From Ricinus communis (taxonomy: Eukaryota > Streptophyta > Magnoliopsida > Malpighiales > Euphorbiaceae), in the NCBI RefSeq assembly GCF_019578655.1, contig NC_063263.1, forward strand, positions 28,581,001-28,645,000: a stretch of DNA of 64,000 nucleotides, given 5' to 3'. Numbering within the stretch: position 1 is the first letter of the stretch; each line of letters begins with the position of its first letter. Shown in pieces: positions 1 to 10,330 of the stretch. Under the pieces are notes generated by a model. The model saw nothing but the letters and a program-made list of their open reading frames with translations. It was not told where the DNA came from and did not search any database. The position numbers and the translations under genes are program-made.

Positions 1-420
1 TGTTCATGTTCAATCTGAAAATCCCAAAGCAAAAACAACAACCAAGTAACTTCACTTGTTGCTGCTACCATTGCTCTGTATTATGCTTCAATTGAACTTC
101 TTGAAACTATCTATTACTTTTTTAATTTCCAACTGACTAATGCGTCCCTCAAAGAAAATAAAAAAACATGTTACTGAACTTTTTGTTTCAACACAAGCAG
201 CCTAATCACTATCAGAATAAGCCTTCGGCTGAAGAGTAGACTTTACTACCATGAATATACCTTAACTTGGTAACTTCTTCAGATATCTCGATACTCTATA
301 TGCAGCTTCGAGATGAATTTCCAATGGCTTATCAATAAACTGAGTCAAACACATGCACATTTTAATTGATGTCTGGTCTAGTTAATGTGAGATACATTAG
401 TTTACCTACCAATTTCCTAC
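1..420 (-). pseudogene. Copia F: RT C-terminal linker and RNase H remnant
   Basis: On the minus strand, from position 420 downward, the sequence encodes YRKLVGKLMYLTLTRPDI, the well-known joint between Copia RT and RNase H. After a frameshift comes a helix-like stretch with EAAYRVSRYLKK. Around 200-235 the RNase H start appears as KAYSDSD with a stop where Trp is normal. At about 66-95 it reads SRSSIEA, then a stop in place of the catalytic-region Glu, then YRAMVAATSEVT. The usual role is removal of the RNA strand during reverse transcription. The copy is dead: it has at least four stops and one frameshift. Confidence 0.85.
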
Positions 421-1597
421 ACATATGCCAACTGGATAACCAATGAAAATGCATTTTCTATCCCTAGCATTAAACTTCTTTTTGTTAGCAGATATGGTGG
501 AAGTAAAACACAGTGAACCAAAAACCTTAAGATGAGTGTAGGAAGGACTTTTGTTGTATAGGCTTTTGAAAGGACATTTATTTTTGAGATGAGGTAAAGG
601 TATGAGGTTAATAAGATGTGTAGTTGTAAGGACAAAACCACCCCAAAAAAATTGCTAGTGAAGCTTGAAATAGTAAGGCTCTAACTACATTTAGAAGGTG
701 TTGGTGTTGGTGTTTTTTTTCAACCACACCATTCTGTTGAGGTGTGTAGACATATGATTTATGATGCAATATACCTTTAGAATGATAGAAAGAGGGTAAA
801 TGAAACTCTACTCCATTGTTAGTCCTAAAGCATTTAATATTGACATTGAATTGATTCAAAACAAACTGATAGAACTGTTGTATCAATTAAAAGATTCATA
901 ATTTAACGTTCATGAGATAAATCCATGTGAAAAATCATCAACCAAAGTTAGAAAATAATGATTATGATCCAAATTGTTCTGAGAATATGGACCGCATATG
1001 TCTGCATGAACCAAATCAAAAATAACGTTTATATTATTAACATGAATGAGAAAAGTATATCTCTTTTCTTTTGCTTTTGGGCAATAATATAAGAACTGCA
1101 AGTAGAGGACTAATCTAAGTTAATAGACTTGATTACTTTTATTATATCAAGAGAAGGATGACCAGATCTTGAATACCAAAGATTAAAAGAGATATTACAA
1201 GCATGTGGAACATGCTCTACAACAGTATTTTGAATATAAGAAGAAAGTGAATTATTAGAGTATTGATTGGTATGATTGTCAGCTGTCAAATGGAATAGAC
1301 TCCCTTTAATTTTAGCAAATCCAATCCTTATCCATGCAGAAAAGGACTTGGATGTGACAGGAATAATCACAAAAAATGAGACAGTAATTCTCAGAAAGCA
1401 GTCTGCTAATAGAAATCAGATTGAATGAGAATGTAGGAACTAGTAAAACATTTTCCAAAAGCAACTGTGGTAAGATCTGAATAGCTCCAACATGAATAAC
1501 AATAGCCTTCATGCCATTTGGTAAATTGACAAAGCTATTATGAACTTCAAACTAAGTTTTGAAAAACTTTGCAAAATATGCATTATGATCTGTGGCA
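421..1597 (-). pseudogene. Copia F: protease tail, GAG-pre-integrase and integrase remnant
   Basis: Minus strand. Protease residues SATDHNAYFAKFF lie at about 1555-1600, the protease C-terminal half (LLENVLLVPTFSFNLIS) at 1420-1490, the GAG-pre-integrase motif with SGHPSLDIIK at about 1125-1160, and the integrase N-terminal CPKAKEKR followed by DLVHADICGPY at about 990-1090. The core has FRTNNGVEF and TPQQNGVVE at 720-860. The integrase C-terminal part, ending in CIFIGYPVG, lies at 421-470. Each block matches plant Copia pol order. Frames change repeatedly. At 420 it joins straight to the RT tail, so the integrase end and nearly all of RT are deleted. Confidence 0.85.
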
Positions 1598-1602
1598 CTA
1601 GT

Positions 1603-2760
1603 TGTTCTCCATTGGAATTAAGAAGTGGGGGTGGAATTGTGACCTCAAATTGTGGAAATAAATTAACTTAGGAGTCATGCAAGTATTTCAGGAAGAGTAA
1701 GGAGAATTGGAAGAGAGTTAGGATTAGAGAAATTGAACAAAGATTCATAGTGTTTCGAGAACAATCCTCCTTACATCCACTCCTCGAGATCACACTTGAA
1801 TATTCCACTATAGTCTTCAAGATTATAACCTTTGGGTTTTACAAGTTCACCCAACAACTTAGTGTTTTTTAAGGCTAACACTTAACCTCTTTCCTTAGTG
1901 AACTAATCTCTCACTAAGTCCCTTAGCCCTTGAGTATTGAATGGTTACTCAACCACCAATTGCTTATGTTTAATAGCTAGGCTCATACAACAATCCTTTG
2001 AATTTTTAGTTGAACAACATGATTCAACTTAATACATTATACAAAGAAGAAAATTAATTGTAAAAAGTCGAGAAATAAATTTGCAAGAGTTTAGACATAA
2101 CACAATCACACACATATATATTCTTAAGTCTTTATGATGGGTATTTATACTTATACCTACCTCTTAGAGACGTTACAAAAGGTCCCAAACTCATTAAATG
2201 AAAATTAGGTGACATGGTAAAAGATTGCCTGTTGTAATGAAAAGCACCCCCGCGCTTCCAAAGCCCCTCGTGCTTTATGAAAAAAGTCATTAGGGCTCTA
2301 TGTGGCTTTGACTTGGTGGTTGAGGTCTCAACGGTTACTAACATCACATGAAATGTGAAAACCGTCCTCGCGCTTGTCTTGGTCGCGCTTCGAAGCGCCC
2401 TCGCACTCCCTATTGTAAAATCATCTACCACTTTGAGTCTTATGCCTCAAATTAAAGCGCCCTCATGCTTTTGAGCGCCCTCGTGCTTCTTGAGGTGTTG
2501 ACTATTTGACTGCCAAGTGTCATTTGATTATTGGGAAGTTGTCAAATGGTATTTTCAATAGCTTGGATAATTTTGACCAAATGCAAAGCGTCATCACACT
2601 TTCAAGGTCTTCTTACAATTCTTCCTTGAAAGCTTAATGAAGCTTTGGCCAATTTGAAGTTTTCTGATATACAGTCATATAGACACTTAAACATGAAGTT
2701 AACAGTATTCAATTTAGGTGTTAAGATTAAAATATAGATTAATTGACTCTTAAGTCAATA
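1603..2760 (-). repeat. Solo LTR (SIRE-like Copia family with GCGCTT words) in protease of F
   Basis: An 1158-bp minus-strand LTR. It begins at 2760 with TATTGACTTAAGAG (TG mutated to TA) and ends at 1603 with CA. It is flanked by the perfect 5-bp duplication CTAGT (1598-1602 and 2761-2765). Joining the flanks restores the aspartic protease context (WILDTS before, SATDH after). There is no internal sequence, so this is a solo LTR left by LTR-LTR recombination. Between 2240 and 2500 it holds many copies of GCGCTT and CGAGGGCGC-like words. A TATA-like AGTATAAATACC lies at about 2138-2150 in LTR orientation. Confidence 0.85.
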
Positions 2761-2765
2761 CTAGT

Positions 2766-3098
2766 GTCCAAAATCCAAGGAGCATAAGAAGAAGAGTATG
2801 AATTTATTATAGGAGTACGAGCAAGAGTATGAACTGAGGAATGGAAAATACCAGCAAGAGTATGAACTGAGAGTGAGTAGAACTATTATGATAAATAAGA
2901 AGAAGCTTTAACTTGTGAACTTGATCTGAAGAGAGACTCAAACTAGACAAAATATTATCTTCATCAACAAAAGTAAATTCATTAGTTGAAGTAGGAATTC
3001 CAGGATTAGAGTGATCAACAGAAACCTGATTAGCAATAAATAATCTTTCTTGTCCTTATGATTGTTGAGTTCTATTCTTGAACTTAAAGTTGGAAGGA
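2766..3098 (-). pseudogene. Copia F: gag C-terminus and start of protease
   Basis: Minus strand. It begins with the residues that follow the zinc knuckles (FPSNFKFKNRTQ), continues with a linker (SVDHSNPGIPTSTNEFTF) and ends with PWILDTS, the first catalytic-region block of a Copia aspartic protease (normally W-I-x-D-S/T-G). The G insertion bounds it on the right and the solo LTR on the left. One stop follows the first 15 residues. It is assigned to the same element as 10331-11182 because the frame continues across the target duplication. Confidence 0.8.
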
Positions 3099-3103
3099 AA
3101 TCC

Positions 3104-3903
3104 TGTTAGCCTAAGTCATTTCATGACTTTGGGAACCCTTGATTTTGATCATGACAATCAAATCAAGATGTAGTAATTTCATATTTTAATTATTTATTAC
3201 ATAGTGTTAAAGTGGCTTAAGCATTAGACAAAAGGTCTTAAAGAAAATCAAATAGCATTTTTGAAGCTGCAAAAGCACCTAAGCGCTTTCAAAGCGTGGG
3301 GCGCTTTTCTCAAAGTCATTTGAAAGCCTCCTAGTCAGACATTGACATATGACAGTTAAAGAGTTTTCTCCTTGTGAAGCGCAAGGGAGCTTCTGGAGCA
3401 CGACGACGCCTCCCATTTAAAAGAAAGAATATGGCAGAGAGTAGTGCGAGCTCAATCTTGGTCGCGCTTTAAGAAAGTAGAGGGTGCTTCTTCAGTGCGG
3501 GAGTGGCATTCAGATCAAAAGCTAAGTCAGTGACCATTATGCCATTATCCTATAAAGTTGTGCCATGTCTCAAGAGCCATTGGAGTTCCAAGACTATATT
3601 TAGAAAGCACGGGGCACTTTCAAAGCGCAAGGGTGCTTCTCTAGCAGAAAGTTGCTTTTTGCCAATTCATCTTTACTTTGCATTTAATGAGGTGTGGGCT
3701 ATTTATAATATCTCTAAGAGGTTGGCATGTGTATAAATAGCCCTCTTAAAGACTTAAACAATGGTTGTTCAATTTTTTAAGTGTCCAAACTCTTGCAAAG
3801 TGATTTCTCATCTTTCTACATTAAATTCTCTTTGTATTAATTTAAGTATGAGCCATAAAACACTTGCAAAAGGGTTTAGTGTTAGCCTAAAACACTTGGG
3901 AAA
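3104..3903 (+). repeat. 5' LTR of element G, 3' truncated
   Basis: It matches the right-hand copy (3991-4540 plus 9794-10325): the same start region (CATGACTTTG, then GTGTTAAAGTGGC), the same GCGCTT/GCGCAAGGG word cluster (3270-3660), the same TATA-containing stretch (TGTGTATAAATAG near 3728) and the same U5 start. It stops inside U5 after AAAACACTTGGGAAAG, where it joins internal 3' sequence. The short open frame inside it has no recognisable product. Confidence 0.75.
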
Positions 3904-4555
3904 GAGGGAGAGAATATGAACTTATGCAAAAATTAATCAATTTTAATATTAAGGGGGAGAGATCAACTTTAAAATAATTTTTTATTTTTACTTCCTTTCA
4001 TGACTTTGAGAACTCTTAATTTTGATCTTGACAATCAAATTTCAAATTTTCAGTATCTATTATATAGTGTTAAAGTGGCTTAAGCATTAGATAAAAGATC
4101 TTAGAGAAAATAAAATAGCATTGCTAAAGCTATAAAAGCACCCCAGCGCTTTTCTCAAAGTCACCTAGAAGCCTCCTAGTCAGAATTGACACCAGGCAGT
4201 CAAAGAGTCTTCTCCTTGTAAAGCACGAGGGCACCTCCTATTGAAGAGAAAGCTTGAATATGGTAGAGATTAGCGCAAGCTCAAGCACGATTGCGCTTCA
4301 AGAAAGTGCGAGGGTATTTCTCCAACGTGGGGGTGGCATTCACATTAATTGCTAAGTTAGTGACCATTGTGCCGTCATCCAATAAAGCTGCGCTACGTGT
4401 CAAGAGTCGTTTGAGTCCCAACGACTGTATTCAGAAAGCAAGGGGGCACTTCCAAAGCACGAGGGCGCTTCTCTAGTAGAAAGTTACTTTATGCCAATTT
4501 ATATTTACTTTGCATTTAATAAAGTTTGTGCTATTTGTAATAGGTTGAGCATGGA

Positions 4556-4745
4556 TCTCGGTGATTCCCGCCCGAACTGAATAATCATACCGAAAAATAC
4601 CAGAACTGAAATAACCGAAAGTTTTTATAACCGAATTAAACTGATCTGAATTTTTTTACTATTACGGTATGGTATTGGTTCTTTAGTAAAAACTGTACCA
4701 TAATCGTACCATAACCGATCCATCTTGTACTGATCCGGACCAAAA
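4556..4745. repeat. Left subterminal repeats of the hAT element
   Basis: Repeated ACCGAA, ATAACCGAA, GGTATGGTA and CCATAACCGATCC words in both orientations lie just inside the terminal inverted repeat. They recur at 9610-9780. In hAT elements such subterminal repeats are transposase binding sites; that role here is inferred. Confidence 0.6.
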
Positions 4746-5589
4746 CGTAGAACCAAATTTTTTACATATATTTATTAATAATTATTTATATTATATAAAT
4801 AATACAAATTAAAAACAACTATAATATTATAAAATACTTTATCCTCTATGAAAAAATTATTTTATATTTATCATTTTATATAATTCAAGCAATTATTATG
4901 GAAATAAAAAAAATAATATATATTAAAAATAACTATAATATTATAATATACTTTTACTCTATAAAAGATATAAGTCATATATATTAATATGTTACATAGT
5001 ATACTGATACTAGTAATCTAGTATACATACTATAATACTAGATTTATAATTTACTATCTATTAACTAACCCTAAATTCCCTAATACCTTTTTCACTACCC
5101 AGCAATACCATATACTACAAGCCAGTCAACCTACAATACAACACATCGTCGCCTCTCAATTCCTCTTTAGAACACATACTGATTCCCTCAGTTGAATCAG
5201 TGATTTCACTGTTCTTTCAGGTTCTGACTCACGTGAGTCGAGCATAGTAATAATAGCATTTTTAACGTTGGTGCTGATTCTATATCCGGCGAACTAGAAG
5301 AGACACCAAGAACTTCGGTTTTGAGTGGTAAAGATTTAGCTCGTTTGGGATCTTTAACCACTAAAGCAAATTTTTGGATAAAAAGTCAAAAGCGTCTTCC
5401 TTTGTTTCGCCGTTGCTCATTTGCTGCCCGGTATTTTTCTTTTATTTTTTTATTTTTTACTTTTAATTTTTCTGGATAGATTGTTGGCCGCATCTATGAA
5501 AAATATTCTATTTTTAATATTATTAGCATTTAAATATGGAGAAACCCTTAAAATAAGTGTGATTAATGCTGGTCCCATCTAAATCAATC

Positions 5590-5809
5590 TAACCTGTAAA
5601 ATATAACTATATCATTCTTGAATCTAATAATGGTGAATACGGTGAGTTGCGATAGCTGGACCCAAAACTTTGTTCTCTCCTTTTCGCTAAACTGTCGTCT
5701 ACTCCGATTGGTTTTGTCCTTGATACTTGGTAACATGTGAACCCTCTATCTTGGACACCGCCCCTGGCAAAACCTCGACCTCGAAATCGACCCCTTGGAG
5801 CATCCATCA
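5590..5809 (-). pseudogene. Arg/Gly-rich coding-like fragment next to the captured kinase piece
   Basis: On the minus strand, directly after the PI4K-gamma similarity stops, the frame shifts and reads APRGRFRGRGFARGG, followed by about 45 residues ending in SPLLDSRMI and a stop. Arg-Gly-Gly runs like this are common in RNA-binding proteins. Its origin is not recognised. It may be a second captured exon or a chance reading of the sequence beyond the kinase exon. Confidence 0.35.
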
Positions 5810-6117
5810 CTAATTTTACCATTAGTGACACCATAATCCTTAACAAGTGAATAGTTCCTAGCCAGCTCTCTGCCTCCAAAGTCTAGCTTTTGTTTTTTAA
5901 CTACAAACCCTTTACACGTCTGAATTCTTAGCTTCACTGATGCTATAGAATCCGACTCTAGGACCCGCATAGGAATGAGTGAACCAGTATCACTAAGATA
6001 TATTAGAATTGATGAATCTTCAGGGACGGTAGTTCCCTGCTGGCTATTGTTGCAGTAACCATGAAATTTTTTTGATTCTTTACGAATCGGGCTCAAGGCA
6101 ACATCAACAATAGACAT
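5810..6117 (-). pseudogene. Captured 5' coding piece of a PI4K-gamma-like (ubiquitin-like domain kinase) gene
   Basis: Starting at ATG 6115-6117 on the minus strand, about 102 residues resemble the N-terminus of plant type II phosphatidylinositol 4-kinase gamma proteins. These begin with MS..VALSP, then carry ubiquitin-like domains. Seen here: ILIYLSDTGSLIPMRV (about residues 37-52), ESDSIASVKLRIQ (54-66), KGFVVKKQKL (69-78), F-GGREL (80-85), DYG-TNGK (94-101). These correspond to the first ubiquitin-like beta-grasp fold. The kinase domain is absent; similarity ends after about 102 residues and the sequence goes over to unrelated Arg/Gly-rich sequence. It lies inside the hAT element, antisense to the transposase, so it is a transduplicated fragment. 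Family assignment is from memory of the motif pattern. Confidence 0.75.
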
Positions 6118-6860
6118 TTTGTTTTCTTTTTATTTTTCCTCTTTCTCTATCTCTTCAGAAATATATTCTAAGAAAGAAACAGAGTAAATCCAAAAGCCAA
6201 AACTTGAAAAGGAAACAAAAGAAAACTGTCCCCTTTCAGCTTCCAAAATTTTTAAAAATCCAAAATTTCCAGCAAGAAACAAAAAGAAATGGGGATTCTT
6301 AGCGAATTGAAAAGAAAAATAAAAAATAGGACCCAGAAAAGGGAATGTATTGAAAATAAAACTAGAAAGAAAGAAATGTGATTCTCAAAGAATCGAGAAG
6401 AACAGAATAAACCCAAAAGCTGAATCAAGAAAAGAAAACCGGAGTTGCTCTTTTCAGCTTCTGGCTTTATAAGATTAGGTCATTATAAGACAACACTTCT
6501 TAAAGTTTGAGTTTTGAATGCAAAAAAATAAAAAGGATAACCGAAGCAAAGACGATCCTAGGAGATAGAGAGAGAGTGGATTCTTACCTAGAGGAAAGAA
6601 TCAAAGGTAAATGTGCGAAAGATAGGAGCTTAAAAAACAAAAACAATGAAACTTTGGCGATCAGTTACCTGAGCCGATCAATTGCCAGTTTAGCCTAGAT
6701 TTGGGTCTTTGGGTTTCAGGGAAAAGTAATAATTTCACCGAGTTTAACTCAACGGATGACCTTAATTTTTTGTCCGATGACCGATATTAGAGAGATACAG
6801 AGAGAGAGATAAAAAGATTGTAGTCGTTGGCTTTATAGAAATGTTTGAACTTTGACTCAA
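6118..6860 (-). promoter_or_regulatory. Captured promoter and 5'UTR of the PI4K-gamma-like gene
   Basis: Upstream of the captured ATG (minus strand) is a layout like a real plant gene start. A TATA box (CTATAAAG, 6831-6838) is followed by a CT-rich leader, then a good splice donor (CTCAG/GTAACTG, GT at 6667-6668), a T-rich 500-nt stretch, and a possible acceptor (TTTCTTAG, ending at 6168) about 50 nt before the ATG. Plant genes of this class often have 5'UTR introns. Whether it is transcribed cannot be told. Confidence 0.5.
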
Positions 6861-7400
6861 CGTCTATTAACGGAGCTATATCATTTGTTTTCCAAAAATT
6901 AAATTTTAATTATTTAATCCATTAATTTATTTTAGTTAGTTATATAAAAAATAATTTTTTATATAATTTTAACTTATTTTTTATTATGTTAAAGTCTTTA
7001 ATAACATGATTCAATAAAATATATTTATATGTATATATTTAAATGTTATTAGAATTTAATGTTTGTTAAGTCAAATTAAAAATAAAGGATATTACTAAGA
7101 ATAAAATAAAATTTAAGTATTTTAAATTAAAAATTTAAAATATATTCATATGTTGCCTTGATTTGCTCACCCTCCTGTTATATTTTCAGTAAAAGGTGAA
7201 AAGAAAAAATTAATTTCAGTATATCAACTCATCCCTCACGCAATTGCAGTGATAACAGATATTCATTTTTTTGAATACATGTAAATAGAATGAAGCATGC
7301 TGCATAAGCAGATACAGTCCTATTAACCTTGCATTACATGACAGGAATATAGCAATTAAGCTTTAACTTAACTTTATCTTATATTTTGTAGTTTATAAAG

Positions 7401-9054
7401 ATGGTAAAACATAGAGTTAGCCAACTATCTAGCACCAAAAAGAGGAAAACAACTGATTCTACTTCTTCAAACAATGATGGCTTGTGCTTAGCTCAATTCT
7501 ACCTCCATTGGAAAATAATGTTTCATATGTTGGCAATAACAATATCGCTGTCTGTTCAAGTAAACATATGTGTCCACCACCAACAAAAAAAGAAATGCAG
7601 ATTGTTGACACTACAATAAAGGTACTAACACCGCTAATCCACCAACTTCCCCTCCTAATAAAACTAGGTCATTAGTTTGGTTTCATTTTGAGAAAATTAA
7701 GAACTATGATGGTAAAGAGATGAGTAGAGTTAGGTGTTTATGGTGTAGTAAGAATTACTAAGGTGGTAGTGCCATGGGGACTTCGAGTCTTAGGAAACAC
7801 TTGCGAGTAACCTGTAAAAAATTTCCTCATAAACAACAGTTGATTGATGTAGAAAGTAAGAAGGACAAATCGCAAAAGACCCTAACATTCTTAAAGTCCA
7901 TAAATATAGAAAGTCCTAAGATTGGAGCTTGGTGTTTTGATCAAGAAGCTTGTAGGAAAGCATTAGTTCGAATGATAATTAAAGATGAATTACCCTTTAG
8001 ATTTGTGGAAAGGGAAGGATTTAGAGAATTTATTCAAGTTGTTGTACTTGATTTTATAATTCTTTCTAGATTCACCATTGTGAGGGATTGTTTCACTTTG
8101 TTTGCTAAAGAGAAAAAAAAATTGAAAGCCATTACTGTAACACAATGTCAAAGAGTCTCTTTGACCACTGATACTTGGACAAGTGTACAAAATTTAAGCT
8201 ATCTTTATTTGACTACTCATTATATAGATGCTGATTGGAATATGCATAAGAGGATATTGAATTTTTATGTTGTTAAGCGTCATAGGGGTATAAATATAGA
8301 ATGTTATGTTATTTGTGACTGTTATTTTGGATCCTAGATGCAAATTAAAGTACTTGAAAGCTAAGTATACCATTCACTATGGTGAAGATGAGGCAAAAAT
8401 TTTGAAAAAAATGGTGAAAACAGCTTTAGAATTGATGGTGGATGAATATAAAATAATTGAGGATCAATTATATATCGGTGAGGTTGTGGGGAGCTCAGAG
8501 AAATCTGCATATGATAGTAGGTCAAGTGATATGGAAATAGAAGAAGAGATTGATGAGTTCTTTCTAGAGGAAGAAGCGCAACGGAATTTGTCTAGAAATC
8601 TGAGTTAGATTCGAAGAATTTACAGAAAAATTCAGCATTGATTTTGATATTTTAGCATGGTGAAAGGTGAATTTAGTAAGGTATCATATCTTGTCCAAGG
8701 TTGCACGCGATGTATTGGCTATCCAAGCTTCAATAGTAGCCTCTGAATTTTCATTTAGTACTGGAGGATGAACTCTAAATCAATATAGAAGTTCTTTACT
8801 TCCTACAACAGCGGAGGTCCTCATTTGTTGTCAAGATTATCTTAGAAGTTCAAATAAACCTATCCAACTAGAAGAATCACTAGAGGATATTGAAAGCATA
8901 GAGTCAGGTAACATTTCTTTACTTTTTACATATGTTTGTTTATTGTTGATGCTGTTAAGTTTTATTGATGTAATTTTTTACTTTTATTGTAGAAATTATT
9001 CAAGATCTTGAGATTGGTGAGTTTCTTATGCCAAGATTAAATGTGGAGTGCTAA
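7401..9054 (+). pseudogene. hAT transposase, internally deleted
   Basis: From ATG 7401 (just after a possible acceptor TTTTGTAG) the sequence encodes a Lys/Ser-rich N-terminus and, after frameshifts, a BED zinc finger (VWFHFEKIKN, CLWC, then H and C in LRKHLRVTC, about 7675-7815). The hAT block WCFDQEACRKALVRMI follows at about 7930, and TTDTWTS with the first catalytic Asp at about 8165. Near 8300 the frame jumps to VILDPRCKLKYLKA (DUF4413-like region), so roughly the central catalytic part and the insertion domain are missing. The C-terminal dimerisation region reads VARDVLAI, ASIVASE, RSSLLPTTAEVLICCQD (8700-8840). An 85-nt intron (8908-8992, GT-AG) precedes the last exon, which ends at 9052-9054. 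Confidence 0.85.
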
Positions 9055-9604
9055 TTTTGAGGGGAGGTAATAACATTCCTTTGCTAATTTTGTGTATAGT
9101 GTATCTAGTATGTTAATTTAATTTTGGTTAAAATTAAGTTATAAAAAAACTATGGTTTATTTTATTAGTTGATTTGTTTTTTTTTTTACAGTTGTTGGGG
9201 TGAGTACTTGTGTTGTTGATGTTCTTCTCTTGTGGAGCTAATATTCTTTTTTTGGATTTGGAGTTGTTATATTGTTGTACTAAATTGTAGTTTGTACTCT
9301 TTAGAGCTCTTATAATATTTTGGACTTGTATTTTAGTGCTATATAAAGTTTGTAAATTTATTTATTTTAATGATTGCCATCTGCAAAATACTTTTATGCT
9401 AGCAGTAACATATATTTTAATGGTTTGTATTTGAACATTGAATGAATTATTATATTTGCAAGTGACTGAATTGCAAAACAGGTTGTTCAAGAATGTGATT
9501 GTAATTATAATTCAGATTTTCATGCTACTTTCTTTAGGTTGGTAATCATATTTTCTCTAAATATATTTGATTAAAGATAAGACTAATGTTGTGTTTTTAA
9601 AATT
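9055..9604 (+). other. hAT 3' untranslated sequence
   Basis: AT-rich sequence after the transposase stop, with T-rich runs near 9175-9190. No coding or RNA gene is visible. Confidence 0.5.
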
Positions 9605-9780
9605 TTTTAGAATCGAAAATAGCACCGAACCGAACTATATTTAACTGTAAAAATTGGTACAATATGGTATGGATCCTATTATGTTTGGTACGATACTGGG
9701 ACCTTCAATTTTAAAAGAACCGAGATTTGGTATGGTACTGGTGATTTATAGATAACCGAATTAGACCGATCCGTGCTCAG
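9605..9780. repeat. Right subterminal repeats of the hAT element
   Basis: Repeated ACCGAACCGAAC, GGTATGGATCC, GGTACGATAC, GGTATGGTACTGG and AACCGAATTAGACCG words mirror those at 4556-4745, in inverted orientation relative to the ends. Confidence 0.6.
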
Positions 9781-10330
9781 CCCTAATTTGTAATGTCTCT
9801 AAAAAGTTGGTATGTGTATAAAGACCCCTCTTAATGACTTAGACAATGGTTGTTCAATTTTCTAAGTGTTGAAACTCTTACAAAGTGATTTCTCATCTTT
9901 CTACATTAAATTCTCTTTGTATTGGTTAATTGTGAGGCATAAAACACTTGTAATGGGTTAAGTATTAGCCTAAAACACTTGGAAAAGAGTTTGAGAGTTA
10001 GCCTAGGAAGAAAAACTCTTATAAGATTTGGTGTGAGCCTAAACACTAAGTTTGGGAGTGAGCTCGGGAAAACTCCTAGGAAAAGTTTGAGTGTGAGCTT
10101 AGAAACACTTGGATTTGATCTTGCACTCGTAAAAGGATCATTGATAGTGAAATACCCAATTGTAGGTTGGGGAGTGGATGTAGGATTGGTTAATATCCGA
10201 ATCACTATAAGTCTTTGTATTGATTTTCTTTCTCTTCTATCTAATTTTGATTGAATTTTATAACTTTCCATTAACCTTCCATACACCAATTCAATCCCAC
10301 ATTCTTGGTACATCAGGGGACAGCGAATCC

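Larger units (their letters stand above)
4541..9785 (+). mobile_element. hAT-superfamily DNA transposon, 5.2 kb, with captured host gene fragment
   Basis: The left end TAGGTTGAGCATGGATC (4541) and the inverted right end TAGGGCTGAGCACGGATC (ending at 9785) form terminal inverted repeats. They are flanked by a perfect 8-bp duplication ATTTGTAA (4533-4540, 9786-9793), the length typical of hAT. Inside lie a transposase pseudogene on the plus strand and a captured kinase-gene 5' end on the minus strand. The transposase lacks its middle, so any movement would need transposase from elsewhere. Both ends carry repeated ACCGAA and GGTATGGTA words. Confidence 0.9.
3104..10325 (+). mobile_element. SIRE-like Copia element G, almost all internal sequence deleted
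   Basis: It starts with TGTTAGCCTAAG at 3104 and lies between 5-bp copies of AATCC (3099-3103 and 10326-10330), inside the gag of F. It consists of a 5' LTR cut off near 3903, about 90 bp of sequence typical of the polypurine-rich end just before a 3' LTR (AAGGGGGAGAGATC near 3951), and a 3' LTR that is itself split by a hAT element. No gag or pol remains. The right end reads ACAGCG rather than the CA expected, so that border is uncertain by a few bases. Confidence 0.75.
3991..10325 (+). repeat. 3' LTR of element G, split by the hAT insertion
   Basis: The left half (about 3991-4540) and right half (9794-10325) join exactly once the hAT element and one copy of ATTTGTAA are left out. The right half holds the TATA region (GTGTATAAAGACC near 9815) and a long U5 with the repeated phrase TTAGCCTAAAACACTTGG. 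It ends near TACATCAGGGG. The first ~18 bp of the LTR seem to be replaced. Confidence 0.75.

Noticed and set aside
4700..5100. Possible separate insertion in the very AT-rich left arm of the hAT element
   Set aside because: No ends or duplications found; composition alone is not evidence.
6507..6698. 63-codon open frame on the plus strand
   Set aside because: It is antisense to the captured 5'UTR and intron, and has no recognisable motif.
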